A stretch of 64,000 nt of DNA from Legionella moravica DSM 19234 (GTDB taxonomy: Bacteria; Pseudomonadota; Gammaproteobacteria; Legionellales; Legionellaceae): NCBI RefSeq assembly GCF_000423305.1, contig NZ_KE384002.1, forward strand, positions 70,915-134,914. Direction: 5' to 3'. Below, piece after piece: positions 7,539 to 16,551 of the stretch. The notes below the pieces were generated by a model that saw only the letters and a list, made by a program, of their open reading frames with translations, did no database searches and was not told where the DNA came from. Within the stretch, counting starts at the first letter, position 1. Each line of letters starts with the position of its first letter. Both the position numbers and the translations under genes were made by a program.

Positions 7539-9188
7539 CTAGCCTAAAGAATTATCTACCGGCCCAAGCTTGGCAATGCTTTCCTGAGCTTTTATGTTTT
7601 TACCTGGAAAATCTTCTCTAAAGTGGCCTCCCCGCGATTCCCGTCGTGCTAAGGCGGCTCTGACGATTAACTCTGCATTAAGTATTATATTTCTTAACTC
7701 GATGAAGTCTCGTGTAATGGAATGCTTCCAGTAATATTCTTCAATAATTTTCTTACGTTTCATTATTAATTGTAGTAGATCCTGAAGACCTGCTTCAGTA
7801 CGCACTATTCCGGCATAAGAAGTCATTTCACCTCGTAAGCCTCTCCATTGGGCATTAATTTGACTGGCACGTCTGGCGTTGACTTCCCCGGGTGAACTCC
7901 AGTTTGGCACTGCATCCATTGGCTTAATTGGGGATGCTATGTCTTTTAGAGTGCATCGTGCCGCGTTTGCACCCATGACCAACGCTTCTAACAAAGAGTT
8001 ACTTGCCAGCCGATTGGCGCCATGAAGTCCGGTAAACGCTACTTCACCTATAGCATACAATCGTTTCAGGTCAGTACGGCCATCAACGTCGGTTAATACT
8101 CCACCACATTGGTAATGGGCTGCAGGAACTACAGGAATCATGTCCTGGCTCATTTCTATGCCTATAGACAATAAAGTCGAGTAAATTTGGGGAAATCGTT
8201 TTTTCAGGAACGATTTGCTTTGGTGCGTAATGTCCAGATAAACGTATCCTGCCTGGCTTTGTTCTATTTCACTAAATATTGCTCGGGCAACAACATCTCT
8301 GGTGGCAAGTTCCATGTGTTCAGGAGCATACTGCTTCATAAACCGTTCGCCTGTTTCAGGATTTTTGAGTAATGCTCCTTCGCCGCGAACAGCTTCAGAG
8401 ATTAAAAAGTTATTCAGGGAGTGGTGATGAAGAAGGGTGGGGTGGAATTGATAGAATTCCATATTGCCTACGCGAGCTCCTGCTCTGTATGCCATGGCCA
8501 CACCATCTCCCGTTGCAACCATAGGATTGGTTGTATAACGGTATGTTTTTCCTGCGCCGCCAGTCGCCAAAATCACGCAATTGGCCAAAAAGGTATGGAT
8601 GCGATTGTGTTGGCAATCCAGAATGTAAGCGCCTAAAACCTCTCCTTGATTATCGGTTCGGTGTGGAAGGTACTGAGTGATCAAGTTGACTGCTACGTGA
8701 TGCTCGAAAAAGTCAATTTGTTTGTGTTGTCGCGCTAAATGGTTCAACGTTTGAGTTATTGTTAAACCGGTTTGATCACCGCAGTTGAATATGCGTCTGT
8801 GCGAATGTCCGCCTTCTTTCGCCAGATGAAATTCTCCATTTGTGTTCTGTTTGAATTTAACGGCATACTGTCCCAGTTGTTTTATTATGTCCGGTCCCTG
8901 ACGAATAATAAATTCTACAGCGGGTTGATAACATAACCCATCACCGGCTAGCAGAGTATCGGAAACATGGGATTCGAGTGAATCCTCAGGGGAAAAGGCA
9001 GCAGCAATTCCACCTTGTGCATAACGGCTATTGCATTCAATTGATTCTGCCTTGCTGATTAATGCGATTTTTAATTGGGGCTGGATTTCCAATAATTGCA
9101 GGCAATAATGTAATCCAGCTAATCCGGTACCTATAACAAGAACATCGTATGTAAAGGCTTGCCCCTGTTGTGATAAGGTATCGTTCAT
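7539..9188 (-). CDS. nadB: L-aspartate oxidase
   Basis: FAD enzyme oxidising L-aspartate to iminoaspartate, the first step of de novo NAD synthesis. 549 residues. It has the dinucleotide fold at the N-terminus (DVLVIGTGLAGLHYCLQ), SRYAQGGIAAA, the substrate loop GGHSHRRI, and the active-site segment PVVPAAHYQCGGVLTD, ending with the fumarate-reductase-like C-terminal helical domain (ARRESRGGHFREDFP). The start ATG overlaps the purB stop by 4 bp (ATGA), so the two are translationally coupled; nadA lies downstream on the same strand. Confidence 0.95.
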   Translation of the reverse strand: MNDTLSQQGQAFTYDVLVIGTGLAGLHYCLQLLEIQPQLKIALISKAESIECNSRYAQGGIAAAFSPEDSLESHVSDTLLAGDGLCYQPAVEFIIRQGPDIIKQLGQYAVKFKQNTNGEFHLAKEGGHSHRRIFNCGDQTGLTITQTLNHLARQHKQIDFFEHHVAVNLITQYLPHRTDNQGEVLGAYILDCQHNRIHTFLANCVILATGGAGKTYRYTTNPMVATGDGVAMAYRAGARVGNMEFYQFHPTLLHHHSLNNFLISEAVRGEGALLKNPETGERFMKQYAPEHMELATRDVVARAIFSEIEQSQAGYVYLDITHQSKSFLKKRFPQIYSTLLSIGIEMSQDMIPVVPAAHYQCGGVLTDVDGRTDLKRLYAIGEVAFTGLHGANRLASNSLLEALVMGANAARCTLKDIASPIKPMDAVPNWSSPGEVNARRASQINAQWRGLRGEMTSYAGIVRTEAGLQDLLQLIMKRKKIIEEYYWKHSITRDFIELRNIILNAELIVRAALARRESRGGHFREDFPGKNIKAQESIAKLGPVDNSLG

Positions 9189-10555
9189 GAAAAGGCCTTA
9201 ACTAACTGTATCGCCAGACCTGTATAGGATTCTGGAGTCAGACAAGAGAGTTGTGCTTTTGCCTCCTGGGGAATGGACAGATTATTAATAAAATGTTTCA
9301 GGCTCTCTGCATCAATACCTTGACCACGTGTCAGTGCTTTTAATTGTTCATAAGCATCCGGCACGTTATAACGTCGCATTACCGTTTGAACTGCCTCAGC
9401 CAAAACTTCCCAATTCGAATTTAAATCTTCATCGAGGGCTGTTTTATTAATTTGTAATTTATCGTTACCTTTGGTGATGGAGTAATAGGCGATTAAACTG
9501 TAAGAAAAAGCCACGCCTAAATTACGTAACACAGTAGAATCAGATAAATCCCTCTGTAAACGTGATTGGGTCAGTTTATTGGAAAAATGGATGAACAGGG
9601 CGTTGGCCAGTCCCAAATTTCCCTCGGCATTTTCAAAATCAATAGGGTTCACTTTATGAGGCATTGTTGAAGAGCCTACTTCAGCGGCAATCGTCTTTTG
9701 TTTGAAATAACCCAGAGAAATATAACTCCAGATGTCTTGGGTGTAATCCAGGAGAATATTGTTGATTCGTACCATGATTTGCGATACTTCAGCGATACCA
9801 TCATGGGGTTCAATCTGGGTCGTGTAGGGATTGAACGATAATCCGAATGAGGTAACGAAATTAGCGCAATGCTTACGCCAGTCAACCTCTGGATAGGCAA
9901 TGAGGTGAGCATTGTAGTTGCCCACTGCACCATTGAACTTTCCAGGGATCAGCACTTCAGCCAATTGTTGCTGAGGTCTTTTAAGTCGGGCAACGAAATT
10001 AACCAGTTCCTTACCCATAGTTGTGGGCGTTGCAGGTTGACCGTGTGTTCTGGACAACATCGCTGCATCACAATGCTGTTTGCCAAGCAAGGTGATGCTG
10101 CCCATAATTTCAGCCAGAGTAGGTTGTATAACCTGAGCAATGGCTTGTTTTACCATAAGTGCATAAGCCAGGTTATTAATGTCTTCAGAAGTGCAGGCAA
10201 AATGAATGAATCCAACGATGGATTTGAGTTGTTCATGATTCTGAAACTTATCTTTTAAATAGTACTCAATGGCTTTTACATCATGATTTGTTTGCTTTTC
10301 TAATTCTTTAATCTTTCCTGCTTCAGCTTCATCAAAATGTTCAATAAGTGCAGCAAGAAATGCTTTTGAGTTCGCGTTTAATGGAGGTACTTCAGTAATT
10401 GTCTCATTTGCTGCCAAAGATTCAAGCCAGCGAATTTCAACCATCAAACGAAAATAAGTTAACGCAAATTCACTAAAATAAGGACTTAAGGACCTTGTTT
10501 TATTGATATAACGACCATCTATGGGGGAGATTGCGTTTAAAGCTGAAAGTGTCAT
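9185..10555 (-). CDS. purB: Adenylosuccinate lyase
   Basis: Cleaves SAICAR and adenylosuccinate in purine synthesis. The ATG at 10555 gives 456 residues, the same as E. coli PurB; a further upstream start at 10582 adds nine residues and is not favoured. Conserved parts: LNAISPIDGRY at the start, HDVKAIEYYLKD, TSEDINNLAYAL, SRTHGQPATPTTMGKEL and the lyase signature GSSTMPHKVNPIDFENAEGN. It is first in the purB-nadB-nadA run and divergent from the SulP gene. Confidence 0.96.
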   Translation of the reverse strand: MTLSALNAISPIDGRYINKTRSLSPYFSEFALTYFRLMVEIRWLESLAANETITEVPPLNANSKAFLAALIEHFDEAEAGKIKELEKQTNHDVKAIEYYLKDKFQNHEQLKSIVGFIHFACTSEDINNLAYALMVKQAIAQVIQPTLAEIMGSITLLGKQHCDAAMLSRTHGQPATPTTMGKELVNFVARLKRPQQQLAEVLIPGKFNGAVGNYNAHLIAYPEVDWRKHCANFVTSFGLSFNPYTTQIEPHDGIAEVSQIMVRINNILLDYTQDIWSYISLGYFKQKTIAAEVGSSTMPHKVNPIDFENAEGNLGLANALFIHFSNKLTQSRLQRDLSDSTVLRNLGVAFSYSLIAYYSITKGNDKLQINKTALDEDLNSNWEVLAEAVQTVMRRYNVPDAYEQLKALTRGQGIDAESLKHFINNLSIPQEAKAQLSCLTPESYTGLAIQLVKAFS

Positions 10556-10664
10556 AGGTAGCCTACCCAAATAAGAAAGCATATATAATATTAGATGCGA
10601 GGCAAGATGTGAATTAAAGTGAGAAATTTTATATCATAATTAACACATTTTTGTTCCATGTGCG

Positions 10665-10670
10665 TATAAT
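10665..10670 (+). promoter_or_regulatory. Probable -10 box of the SulP gene
   Basis: Perfect TATAAT 34 bases before the SulP start codon, in the purB/SulP divergent spacer. No good -35 lies at 16-18 bp; a TTAACA sits about 20 bp upstream. Weak but plausible. Confidence 0.4.
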
Positions 10671-10703
10671 AGTCGCAATTTCTAATAAGTTGGTTCCATT
10701 TTT

Positions 10704-12413
10704 ATGAAAACTATTATCGAGTCCTACCAGGCTGGGTTATTCCAAAAAAAATATTGGCTACAAAATATTGTTTCTGGATTAATCGTTGGCGTGGTTGCTT
10801 TGCCCCTTGCCATGGCGTTTGCCATCGCTTCAGGAGCCAAACCGGAACAAGGTTTGTACACCGCTATAATTGCTGGATTGGTTGTTTCGATAATGGGGGG
10901 AAGCCGGTTGCAAATTGCTGGCCCCACTGGCGCATTTATCGTAGTGCTTGCCGGGATTACTGCCAAATACGGAATATCAGGATTGCAAATTGCCACATTA
11001 ATGGCTGGTTTTATGTTGTTGTTTTTTGGTCTTGCACGCCTGGGCGGCATAATCAAGTTCATACCCAGCCCAGTCATTATAGGCTTTACCTCGGGGATTG
11101 CTGTCGTGATTTGGGTAGGGCAGTGGCAATATTTTTTGGGATTACCCCCAACAACCGGTGCACATTTTCATGAAAAATTGTGGTACCTGATCCAATCGTT
11201 TCCGCAATTAAACATACCTACCGCACTATTGGGGTTATGTTCATTATTCATGGTTATTTTTTCCAACAGAATCCCCGGATTAAAACGTGTCCCAGGCCCA
11301 TTGATTGCTTTGGTAGTCGCAACGGTTTTTCAATCTGTATTTCATTTTGAAAGTGTTGCTACCATAGGTACTATGTTTGGCGGGATTCCCCAGGGTTTGC
11401 CTACTTTTGAATTACCTTCCATAAATCTGGATCGCATTATTGAACTGGTTGGTCCAGCTTTTACCATTGCCATGCTTGGCGCAATTGAATCTTTACTATC
11501 TGCTGTTGTGGCTGATGGTATGTCTGGTACGCAACATAATTCCAATAGAGAGTTGGTTGGGCAAGGATTAGCAAACATCCTGACCCCTTTGTTTGGCGGA
11601 TTTGCTGCAACTGGTGCGATCGCGCGTACAGCAACCAATATCCGTAATGGCGGAAACAGCCCATTAGCTGGAATAATTCATGCTGTGACGTTAATCTTGA
11701 TTATTTTATTTTTAGCGCCTTTAGCCGTAAATGTTCCGCTTGCTGCGCTTGCCGCTATTTTATTTGTAGTTGCCTGGAATATGAGCGAAGTTCATCATTT
11801 CGTTAAAATCATCAAATTGGCGCCAAGAGCGGATGTGGCGATTTTACTGGTAACTTTCTGCTTAACTGTTTTTGTCGATTTGGTTGTGGCTGTAAATATC
11901 GGGGTGATTATTGCCATCCTTTTGTTTATGCGTCAAATGACCTTAGGTGTGGAAGTACAGCAAATGTCACAGGCCGAACTTTCTCAGGAATTGTCACAAC
12001 AAAACCTGGATGAATTACCTCCTGGCGTGTTGGTGTATGCCATTGAAGGTCCATTTTTCTTTGGGGCGGTAGAAATTTTTCAGAGGGCATTGGCATTCAC
12101 CCATACAGACCCACGAATCTTGATTATTAGAATGCGATGGGTGCCCTTCATGGATGTCACCGGACTGCAAACTCTGGAGGAAGTGATTGCCGGACTGCAC
12201 CAACGTGGAGTGCGCGTTCTTTTAAGTGGCGCTAATGATTCAGTTGAGAAAAAATTACGTAAAATAGGAATCCTCGCTATGATTGGTGAATCAAATTTCT
12301 TTAAAGATTTTTCCAAGGCTCTCGCTGCGTGCCATACGGATATAACTGGCTCAATAAAACAGGACAAATTTGAGGGTTCGGGTAATAATCCCGAAGTCGG
12401 TATAGGGATCTAG
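10704..12413 (+). CDS. SulP-family anion transporter with STAS domain
   Basis: 569-residue inner-membrane protein. The first 400 or so residues contain about 11-14 membrane helices with SulP motifs (VSGLIVGVVALPLAMAFAIA, IAGPTGAFIVVL, LGAIESLLSAVVADGM, GGFAATGAIARTATNIRNGG). Residues about 440-550 form a cytoplasmic STAS domain (LVYAIEGPFFFGAVE, MDVTGLQTLEE). Substrates in this family include sulfate, bicarbonate and dicarboxylates and cannot be told from sequence. A hairpin follows the stop, before a convergent gene. Confidence 0.9.
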   Translation: MKTIIESYQAGLFQKKYWLQNIVSGLIVGVVALPLAMAFAIASGAKPEQGLYTAIIAGLVVSIMGGSRLQIAGPTGAFIVVLAGITAKYGISGLQIATLMAGFMLLFFGLARLGGIIKFIPSPVIIGFTSGIAVVIWVGQWQYFLGLPPTTGAHFHEKLWYLIQSFPQLNIPTALLGLCSLFMVIFSNRIPGLKRVPGPLIALVVATVFQSVFHFESVATIGTMFGGIPQGLPTFELPSINLDRIIELVGPAFTIAMLGAIESLLSAVVADGMSGTQHNSNRELVGQGLANILTPLFGGFAATGAIARTATNIRNGGNSPLAGIIHAVTLILIILFLAPLAVNVPLAALAAILFVVAWNMSEVHHFVKIIKLAPRADVAILLVTFCLTVFVDLVVAVNIGVIIAILLFMRQMTLGVEVQQMSQAELSQELSQQNLDELPPGVLVYAIEGPFFFGAVEIFQRALAFTHTDPRILIIRMRWVPFMDVTGLQTLEEVIAGLHQRGVRVLLSGANDSVEKKLRKIGILAMIGESNFFKDFSKALAACHTDITGSIKQDKFEGSGNNPEVGIGI

Positions 12414-12439
12414 AAACGCTAAGACCATCTATTCTATTG

Positions 12440-12462
12440 ATAAGGGCGCTTTCCGCCCTTAT
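12440..12462 (+). terminator. Intrinsic terminator between convergent genes
   Basis: Perfect 9-bp stem ATAAGGGCG / CGCCCTTAT with a 5-nt loop, followed by TGTTTAG. It lies 26 bp after the SulP stop and just before the end of the convergent hydrolase gene, so it may serve both. Confidence 0.75.
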
Positions 12463-12465
12463 TGT

Positions 12466-13464
12466 TTAGTCATCCATAGATTTGAACTGATGGATTATAT
12501 TCCCTGCGAGATGCTGGTAGGAATTTAAAGATAAACTGCTTTTTAATTCATTAAAGTTAATGTCGTTTATGGGAATCATTCTGATATTGGCTTCATTGAT
12601 GCTACGGAAATAGATGGTTTTTGTACCGAGATCAAAAACCATACTCAATTGTGTAGGCGAAGAAGTTCCTGGCGCCTGTGCGACCTGTCCCAAGCTATTG
12701 AAGGCATAAGCTATATGTTCTTCATTCGCTACATAACCAGGCAATTTTTTGAGATAATGTGCGGCTCTTACAAAACGTGATTTGGAATCATATCCTCCGG
12801 GAAGAGGTTTATTGCCCCCGAACCCTCCATACTCATCAAGAACAGCCAGTGCTGAGGCATAGTCTATATTGGTTAGCACCGGAGGTATTAGATTATCCTG
12901 AGTGTGAATGACCAATTCGCCATTTAAATATTCAAGAACGGCGGATTTGCCTTCTGCATCGTTGATCATCAGGTGAAGATTCATACCCACATTACGGTAA
13001 GTATTGGGGAGCAATTGATAATTGGAACTGTCATCAAGTACTTCCTGTACATTTTGGAAATTATCCAGAACATACTGTACCCATTCAGACGTGCTTAATG
13101 CAGGTTTATCGCTACTGATTGAATAACGAGAAGAACTCAGGATAAGAGCTGAAGCGGTGAGTCCTTTTTCATTCATTCCATCTGCGGCAGGTCCTGATTT
13201 AAAGCGGTTTCCACCATGAAACACCACACTTCCGTAACGGCTCTTCCAAATGAGCGGGTGATATTGATGACTGTCAACATTGGAAACCATCAGAGTATCG
13301 CGTGGATGAATCACTACGGTACCTTCCCTGTATTTCCAGTCTAAATTGACTGCAACAGTTGCAGGCTTGTTTTTATTAAAAACCAAGGCAGAACAGGCTA
13401 CGCTTGAAAAGGAGATCGTATTTAAAGATAAGGCAACAGAAATGAGTGCTATACGTTTAAACAT
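12466..13464 (-). CDS. Exported linear amide C-N hydrolase (choloylglycine hydrolase / penicillin V acylase family)
   Basis: 332 residues. Residues 1-23 are a signal peptide ending SVA, and Cys24 becomes the N-terminal nucleophile of this Ntn-hydrolase family. CSALVFN is followed 18 residues later by the conserved Asp in VNLDWKYR. Further family features are NEKGLTASALIL, a VLDNFQNVQEV segment and the SPTQLSMVFDLGTKTIYFRS strand. Members cleave bile-salt amides, penicillin V or acyl-homoserine lactones. Export to the periplasm or outside makes an antibiotic, host-lipid or signal substrate possible; the actual one is unknown. About 450 bp of gene-free sequence lies upstream. Confidence 0.87.
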   Translation of the reverse strand: MFKRIALISVALSLNTISFSSVACSALVFNKNKPATVAVNLDWKYREGTVVIHPRDTLMVSNVDSHQYHPLIWKSRYGSVVFHGGNRFKSGPAADGMNEKGLTASALILSSSRYSISSDKPALSTSEWVQYVLDNFQNVQEVLDDSSNYQLLPNTYRNVGMNLHLMINDAEGKSAVLEYLNGELVIHTQDNLIPPVLTNIDYASALAVLDEYGGFGGNKPLPGGYDSKSRFVRAAHYLKKLPGYVANEEHIAYAFNSLGQVAQAPGTSSPTQLSMVFDLGTKTIYFRSINEANIRMIPINDINFNELKSSLSLNSYQHLAGNIIHQFKSMDD

Positions 13465-13640
13465 GGTAACGTCCTTGTGATAATTGAACTTTTGAATAGG
13501 CTTAAGTGCACCTGTTCATCCTGAAAATTTACAGCAATTTATAGTAACGCACAATTAAGCTGTATTGACAATTCCGATTTCAAAATCACATTTTGTACGA
13601 TTTCAACCGAAGAAGGAGCGGGGCGCGTTATTATTGTTGT

Positions 13641-13806
13641 CATGGGGCTGTTGACAATTCAAGTTTCGACGTCCCGCGACTTGTTCGCGGGATCCAATTC
13701 AATCTTTACAGGCGCAATATATTCTTGTTTTGAGCAAGATCTATCGATTCCGCGAACAAGTCGCGGAAAGTAGGCTTGAATATAATGAAATGTCAACAGC
13801 CCCATG
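13641..13806. repeat. 166-bp palindromic element with TGTTGACAATTC-type ends
   Basis: The outer arms CATGGGGCTGTTGACA (13641-13656) and TGTCAACAGCCCCATG (13791-13806) are perfectly complementary. Inside are two smaller palindromes in opposite orientation: CCCGCGACTTGTTCGCGGG (13673-13691) and TTCCGCGAACAAGTCGCGGAA (about 13748-13768). Shorter relatives with a single inner palindrome occur at 16424-16504 and 32502-32577. It encodes no protein. Confidence 0.85.
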
Positions 13807-13865
13807 TTTATTTGTCTTCAGTTAGAGCAACTTTCAAAGACATTGAAGGTTCTAATTCCAATAGG

Positions 13866-13893
13866 CTGACAATTTAAGTAGAATGGCTATCAT
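13866..13893 (+). promoter_or_regulatory. Candidate ppsA promoter
   Basis: CTGACA, 16-bp spacer, TATCAT, 20 bp before the start codon. Both boxes are near consensus, but the leader would be very short. Confidence 0.38.
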
Positions 13894-13913
13894 TTTATGA
13901 ATTTGGGGTTGAT

Positions 13914-16292
13914 ATGACGGTTAAACTACATACTATCGATTTGGCGCAACTTGGAATGCGGGACCTGGAGCAAGTAGGCGGTAAAAATTCTTCTCTAGGT
14001 GAAATGATCAGTCATTTATCCTCAGCTGGTGTTTCTGTGCCCGGTGGATTTGCAACTACTGCGGATTCTTTTCGGGAATTCTTATCTCGTGATGGCCTTG
14101 ATAAGAAAATCTATGAACAATTATCTTCCCTGGACACAGATGATGTGTGTCAACTGGCTGAAGTAGGTAAACACATTCGAGAGTTGATAGTAAATACACC
14201 CTTTACCCCCGAATTTGAACAAGCTGTTCGTGCATCCTATAACGAGTTGGCCGATCGAATCGGTCATGATGATTTTAGCGTTGCAGTCCGATCCTCAGCG
14301 ACAGCCGAAGATTTACCCGATGCATCTTTTGCAGGCCAACAGGAAACATTTTTAAATGTTAAAGGGATAGATGCTGTTTTAGATTCGATTAAACATGTTT
14401 TTGCGTCACTGTTCAATGACAGAGCTATAGCGTATCGTGTTCATCATAATTTTGCACATAGTGATGTGGCGCTATCGGCCGGGATACAACAAATGATACG
14501 CAGTGATATGGCTGTCAGTGGTGTTATGTTCACCATGGATACTGAATCAGGCTTTGATCAGGTTGTCTTTATCACTTCCTCTTACGGGTTAGGGGAAATG
14601 GTTGTTCAAGGAGCAGTAAACCCTGATGAGTTTTATGTACACAAACCGGGTATTATTGCAGGACGCCCAGCTGTGATTCGCCGTAATCTGGGCAGTAAAG
14701 CATTAAAAATGATTTATTGTGATGATCCCTCTTTGGAGAGACGAGTTAAAACTGTAGAAGTTGATCCGGCAGAGCAATTACTTTTTTCTTTAAATGCTGA
14801 AGAAGTTGAGCAATTAGCCCGACAGGCATTAATAATTGAAAAGCATTACGGACGTCCTATGGATATCGAATGGGCCAAGGATGGTAAAGATGGAAAATTG
14901 TACATCTTGCAGGCACGTCCTGAAACCGTAAAAAGCAGAGACAGCAAACAGGTTTTGGAGCGTTATACCTTACTGAAAAAAGGGGCCGTCTTGAGTGAAG
15001 GCCGCAGCATAGGGCAACGTATTGGTCAGGGCAAGGCAAAAATCATTAAAGACATTAGCGAAATGCATAAGGTGCAGCCCGGGGATGTTCTGGTTTCTGA
15101 TATGACTGATCCTGATTGGGAGCCGGTGATGAAGCGTGCTTCTGCAATTGTGACCAATCGAGGAGGAAGAACCTGTCATGCGGCTATTATTGCACGTGAA
15201 TTAGGAATTCCTGCAGTAGTGGGATGTGGGGATGCCACGAAAACCATTACTGACGGAGATGAGGTCACGGTCAGTTGTGCAGAAGGGGATACGGGAATTG
15301 TTTATGCTGGTCTCTTACCTTTTGAGCAAGTTCGACTCGATGTAGAAACTATGCCTGAATTACCGATGAAGGTGATGTTGAATGTGGGTAATCCTGATCG
15401 GGCATTTGCCTTTCAATCAATACCTAATTCCGGAGTCGGTTTGGCTCGGTTGGAATTTTTGATTTCCAATACAATAGGAATTCATCCCAGGGCTTTACTT
15501 GATTTTGACAGCTTGCAGGACAAAGAACTTAAGAAATTTATCTCTGAGAAAACTGTCGCCTATTCCTCACCTGTAGAATATTATATTGAACGGTTAAAAG
15601 AAGGGATAGCTACTATAGCTGCAGCGTTCTATCCCAAGCCAGTGATCGTTCGGTTATCTGATTTTAAATCCAATGAGTATGCTAATCTTGTTGGCGGCAA
15701 GTTGTATGAACCGCATGAAGAAAATCCAATGTTGGGCTTCAGAGGTGCATCACGCTATGTCTCCTCACAATTTGCCGAGTGCTTCGCTTTGGAATGTAAG
15801 GCAGTCAGACGAGTCCGGGAGGACATGGGGTTAACCAATGTTGAGGTCATGATTCCATTTGTAAGAACCGTTTCTGAAGCCAGTGATGTCATTCAGGTTT
15901 TAAAGCAACATGGATTAGAGCGTGGTAAACATGGTTTGCGGGTTATTATGATGTGTGAACTGCCATCTAATGCCTTATTGGCCAGTGAATTTTTAGAGCA
16001 TTTTGATGGTTTTTCAATTGGCTCTAACGATCTGACGCAATTAACTTTAGGGTTGGATAGAGATTCGGGTTTGGTAGCCGGTCAATTTGATGAGCGCAAC
16101 GATGCAGTCAAAGCGCTGTTGCATATGGCAATTGTTGCTTGTAAAAATGCAGGTAAATATATAGGAATTTGTGGACAGGGCCCCTCAGATCATCAGGATT
16201 TTGCTCAATGGCTTATGAAAGAAGGAATAGAGAGTGTCTCTTTAAATCCCGATTCTGTTTTGGAAACCTGTCTGTTTTTGGCTAAACAGTAG
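13914..16292 (+). CDS. ppsA: Phosphoenolpyruvate synthase
   Basis: Converts pyruvate and ATP to PEP, AMP and phosphate; the entry point to gluconeogenesis. 792 residues, as in E. coli. The ATP-grasp PEP/pyruvate-binding domain spans about 1-350 ([39 protein letters not shown]). The phosphohistidine domain has [20 protein letters not shown] with the catalytic His at 422. The C-terminal TIM barrel ends with [10 protein letters not shown] carrying the catalytic Cys. GGGGTTGAT precedes the ATG. A gluconeogenic role fits an organism that grows on amino acids such as serine. Confidence 0.96.
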   Translation: MTVKLHTIDLAQLGMRDLEQVGGKNSSLGEMISHLSSAGVSVPGGFATTADSFREFLSRDGLDKKIYEQLSSLDTDDVCQLAEVGKHIRELIVNTPFTPEFEQAVRASYNELADRIGHDDFSVAVRSSATAEDLPDASFAGQQETFLNVKGIDAVLDSIKHVFASLFNDRAIAYRVHHNFAHSDVALSAGIQQMIRSDMAVSGVMFTMDTESGFDQVVFITSSYGLGEMVVQGAVNPDEFYVHKPGIIAGRPAVIRRNLGSKALKMIYCDDPSLERRVKTVEVDPAEQLLFSLNAEEVEQLARQALIIEKHYGRPMDIEWAKDGKDGKLYILQARPETVKSRDSKQVLERYTLLKKGAVLSEGRSIGQRIGQGKAKIIKDISEMHKVQPGDVLVSDMTDPDWEPVMKRASAIVTNRGGRTCHAAIIARELGIPAVVGCGDATKTITDGDEVTVSCAEGDTGIVYAGLLPFEQVRLDVETMPELPMKVMLNVGNPDRAFAFQSIPNSGVGLARLEFLISNTIGIHPRALLDFDSLQDKELKKFISEKTVAYSSPVEYYIERLKEGIATIAAAFYPKPVIVRLSDFKSNEYANLVGGKLYEPHEENPMLGFRGASRYVSSQFAECFALECKAVRRVREDMGLTNVEVMIPFVRTVSEASDVIQVLKQHGLERGKHGLRVIMMCELPSNALLASEFLEHFDGFSIGSNDLTQLTLGLDRDSGLVAGQFDERNDAVKALLHMAIVACKNAGKYIGICGQGPSDHQDFAQWLMKEGIESVSLNPDSVLETCLFLAKQ

Positions 16293-16309
16293 AGGCAGTA
16301 TCTATGTCA

Positions 16310-16327
16310 TCCCCGCATTGGCGGGGA
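16310..16327 (+). terminator. Hairpin after ppsA
   Basis: TCCCCGC-ATTG-GCGGGGA, a 7-bp GC-rich stem 18 bp after the ppsA stop. No T-run follows, so it may be a repeat-type hairpin rather than an intrinsic terminator. Confidence 0.45.
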
Positions 16328-16423
16328 GGCATGAAAAAATGGGGTACGACAATCTTATAAAATTGCAAATTAAGATGTATCAATGGGTGAGATTAAAAAT
16401 AAGGATAGTTCAAACCTTTTAGG

Positions 16424-16504
16424 GGCTGTTGACAGTTCATTCTTTTCAGGCCTTTTTTTCGCGACTTGTTCGCGGAACCTCGAAATCTGAATTGTCAACA
16501 GACT
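16424..16504. repeat. Short palindromic element with TGTTGACA ends
   Basis: Left arm GGGGCTGTTGACAGTTCA, right arm TGAATTGTCAACAGACTC, with the inner hairpin CGCGACTTGTTCGCGG at 16460-16475. Same ends and centre as the element at 13641-13806, but about half the length. Confidence 0.8.
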
Positions 16505-16551
16505 CTGGTTGAATACGGATATCATCAATTACATGAAAGGGGGCCAGAATT

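Larger units (their letters stand above)
13465..13913. other. Intergenic stretch before ppsA
   Basis: Divergent spacer between the Ntn hydrolase and ppsA. It contains a 166-bp inverted-repeat element (13641-13806), a lone TATTGACAATTCC half-site near 13563, and a candidate ppsA promoter. No coding frame is seen. Confidence 0.7.

Noticed and set aside
8187-8636. Open frames opposite nadB
   Set aside because: Antisense shadows of a clearly conserved gene.
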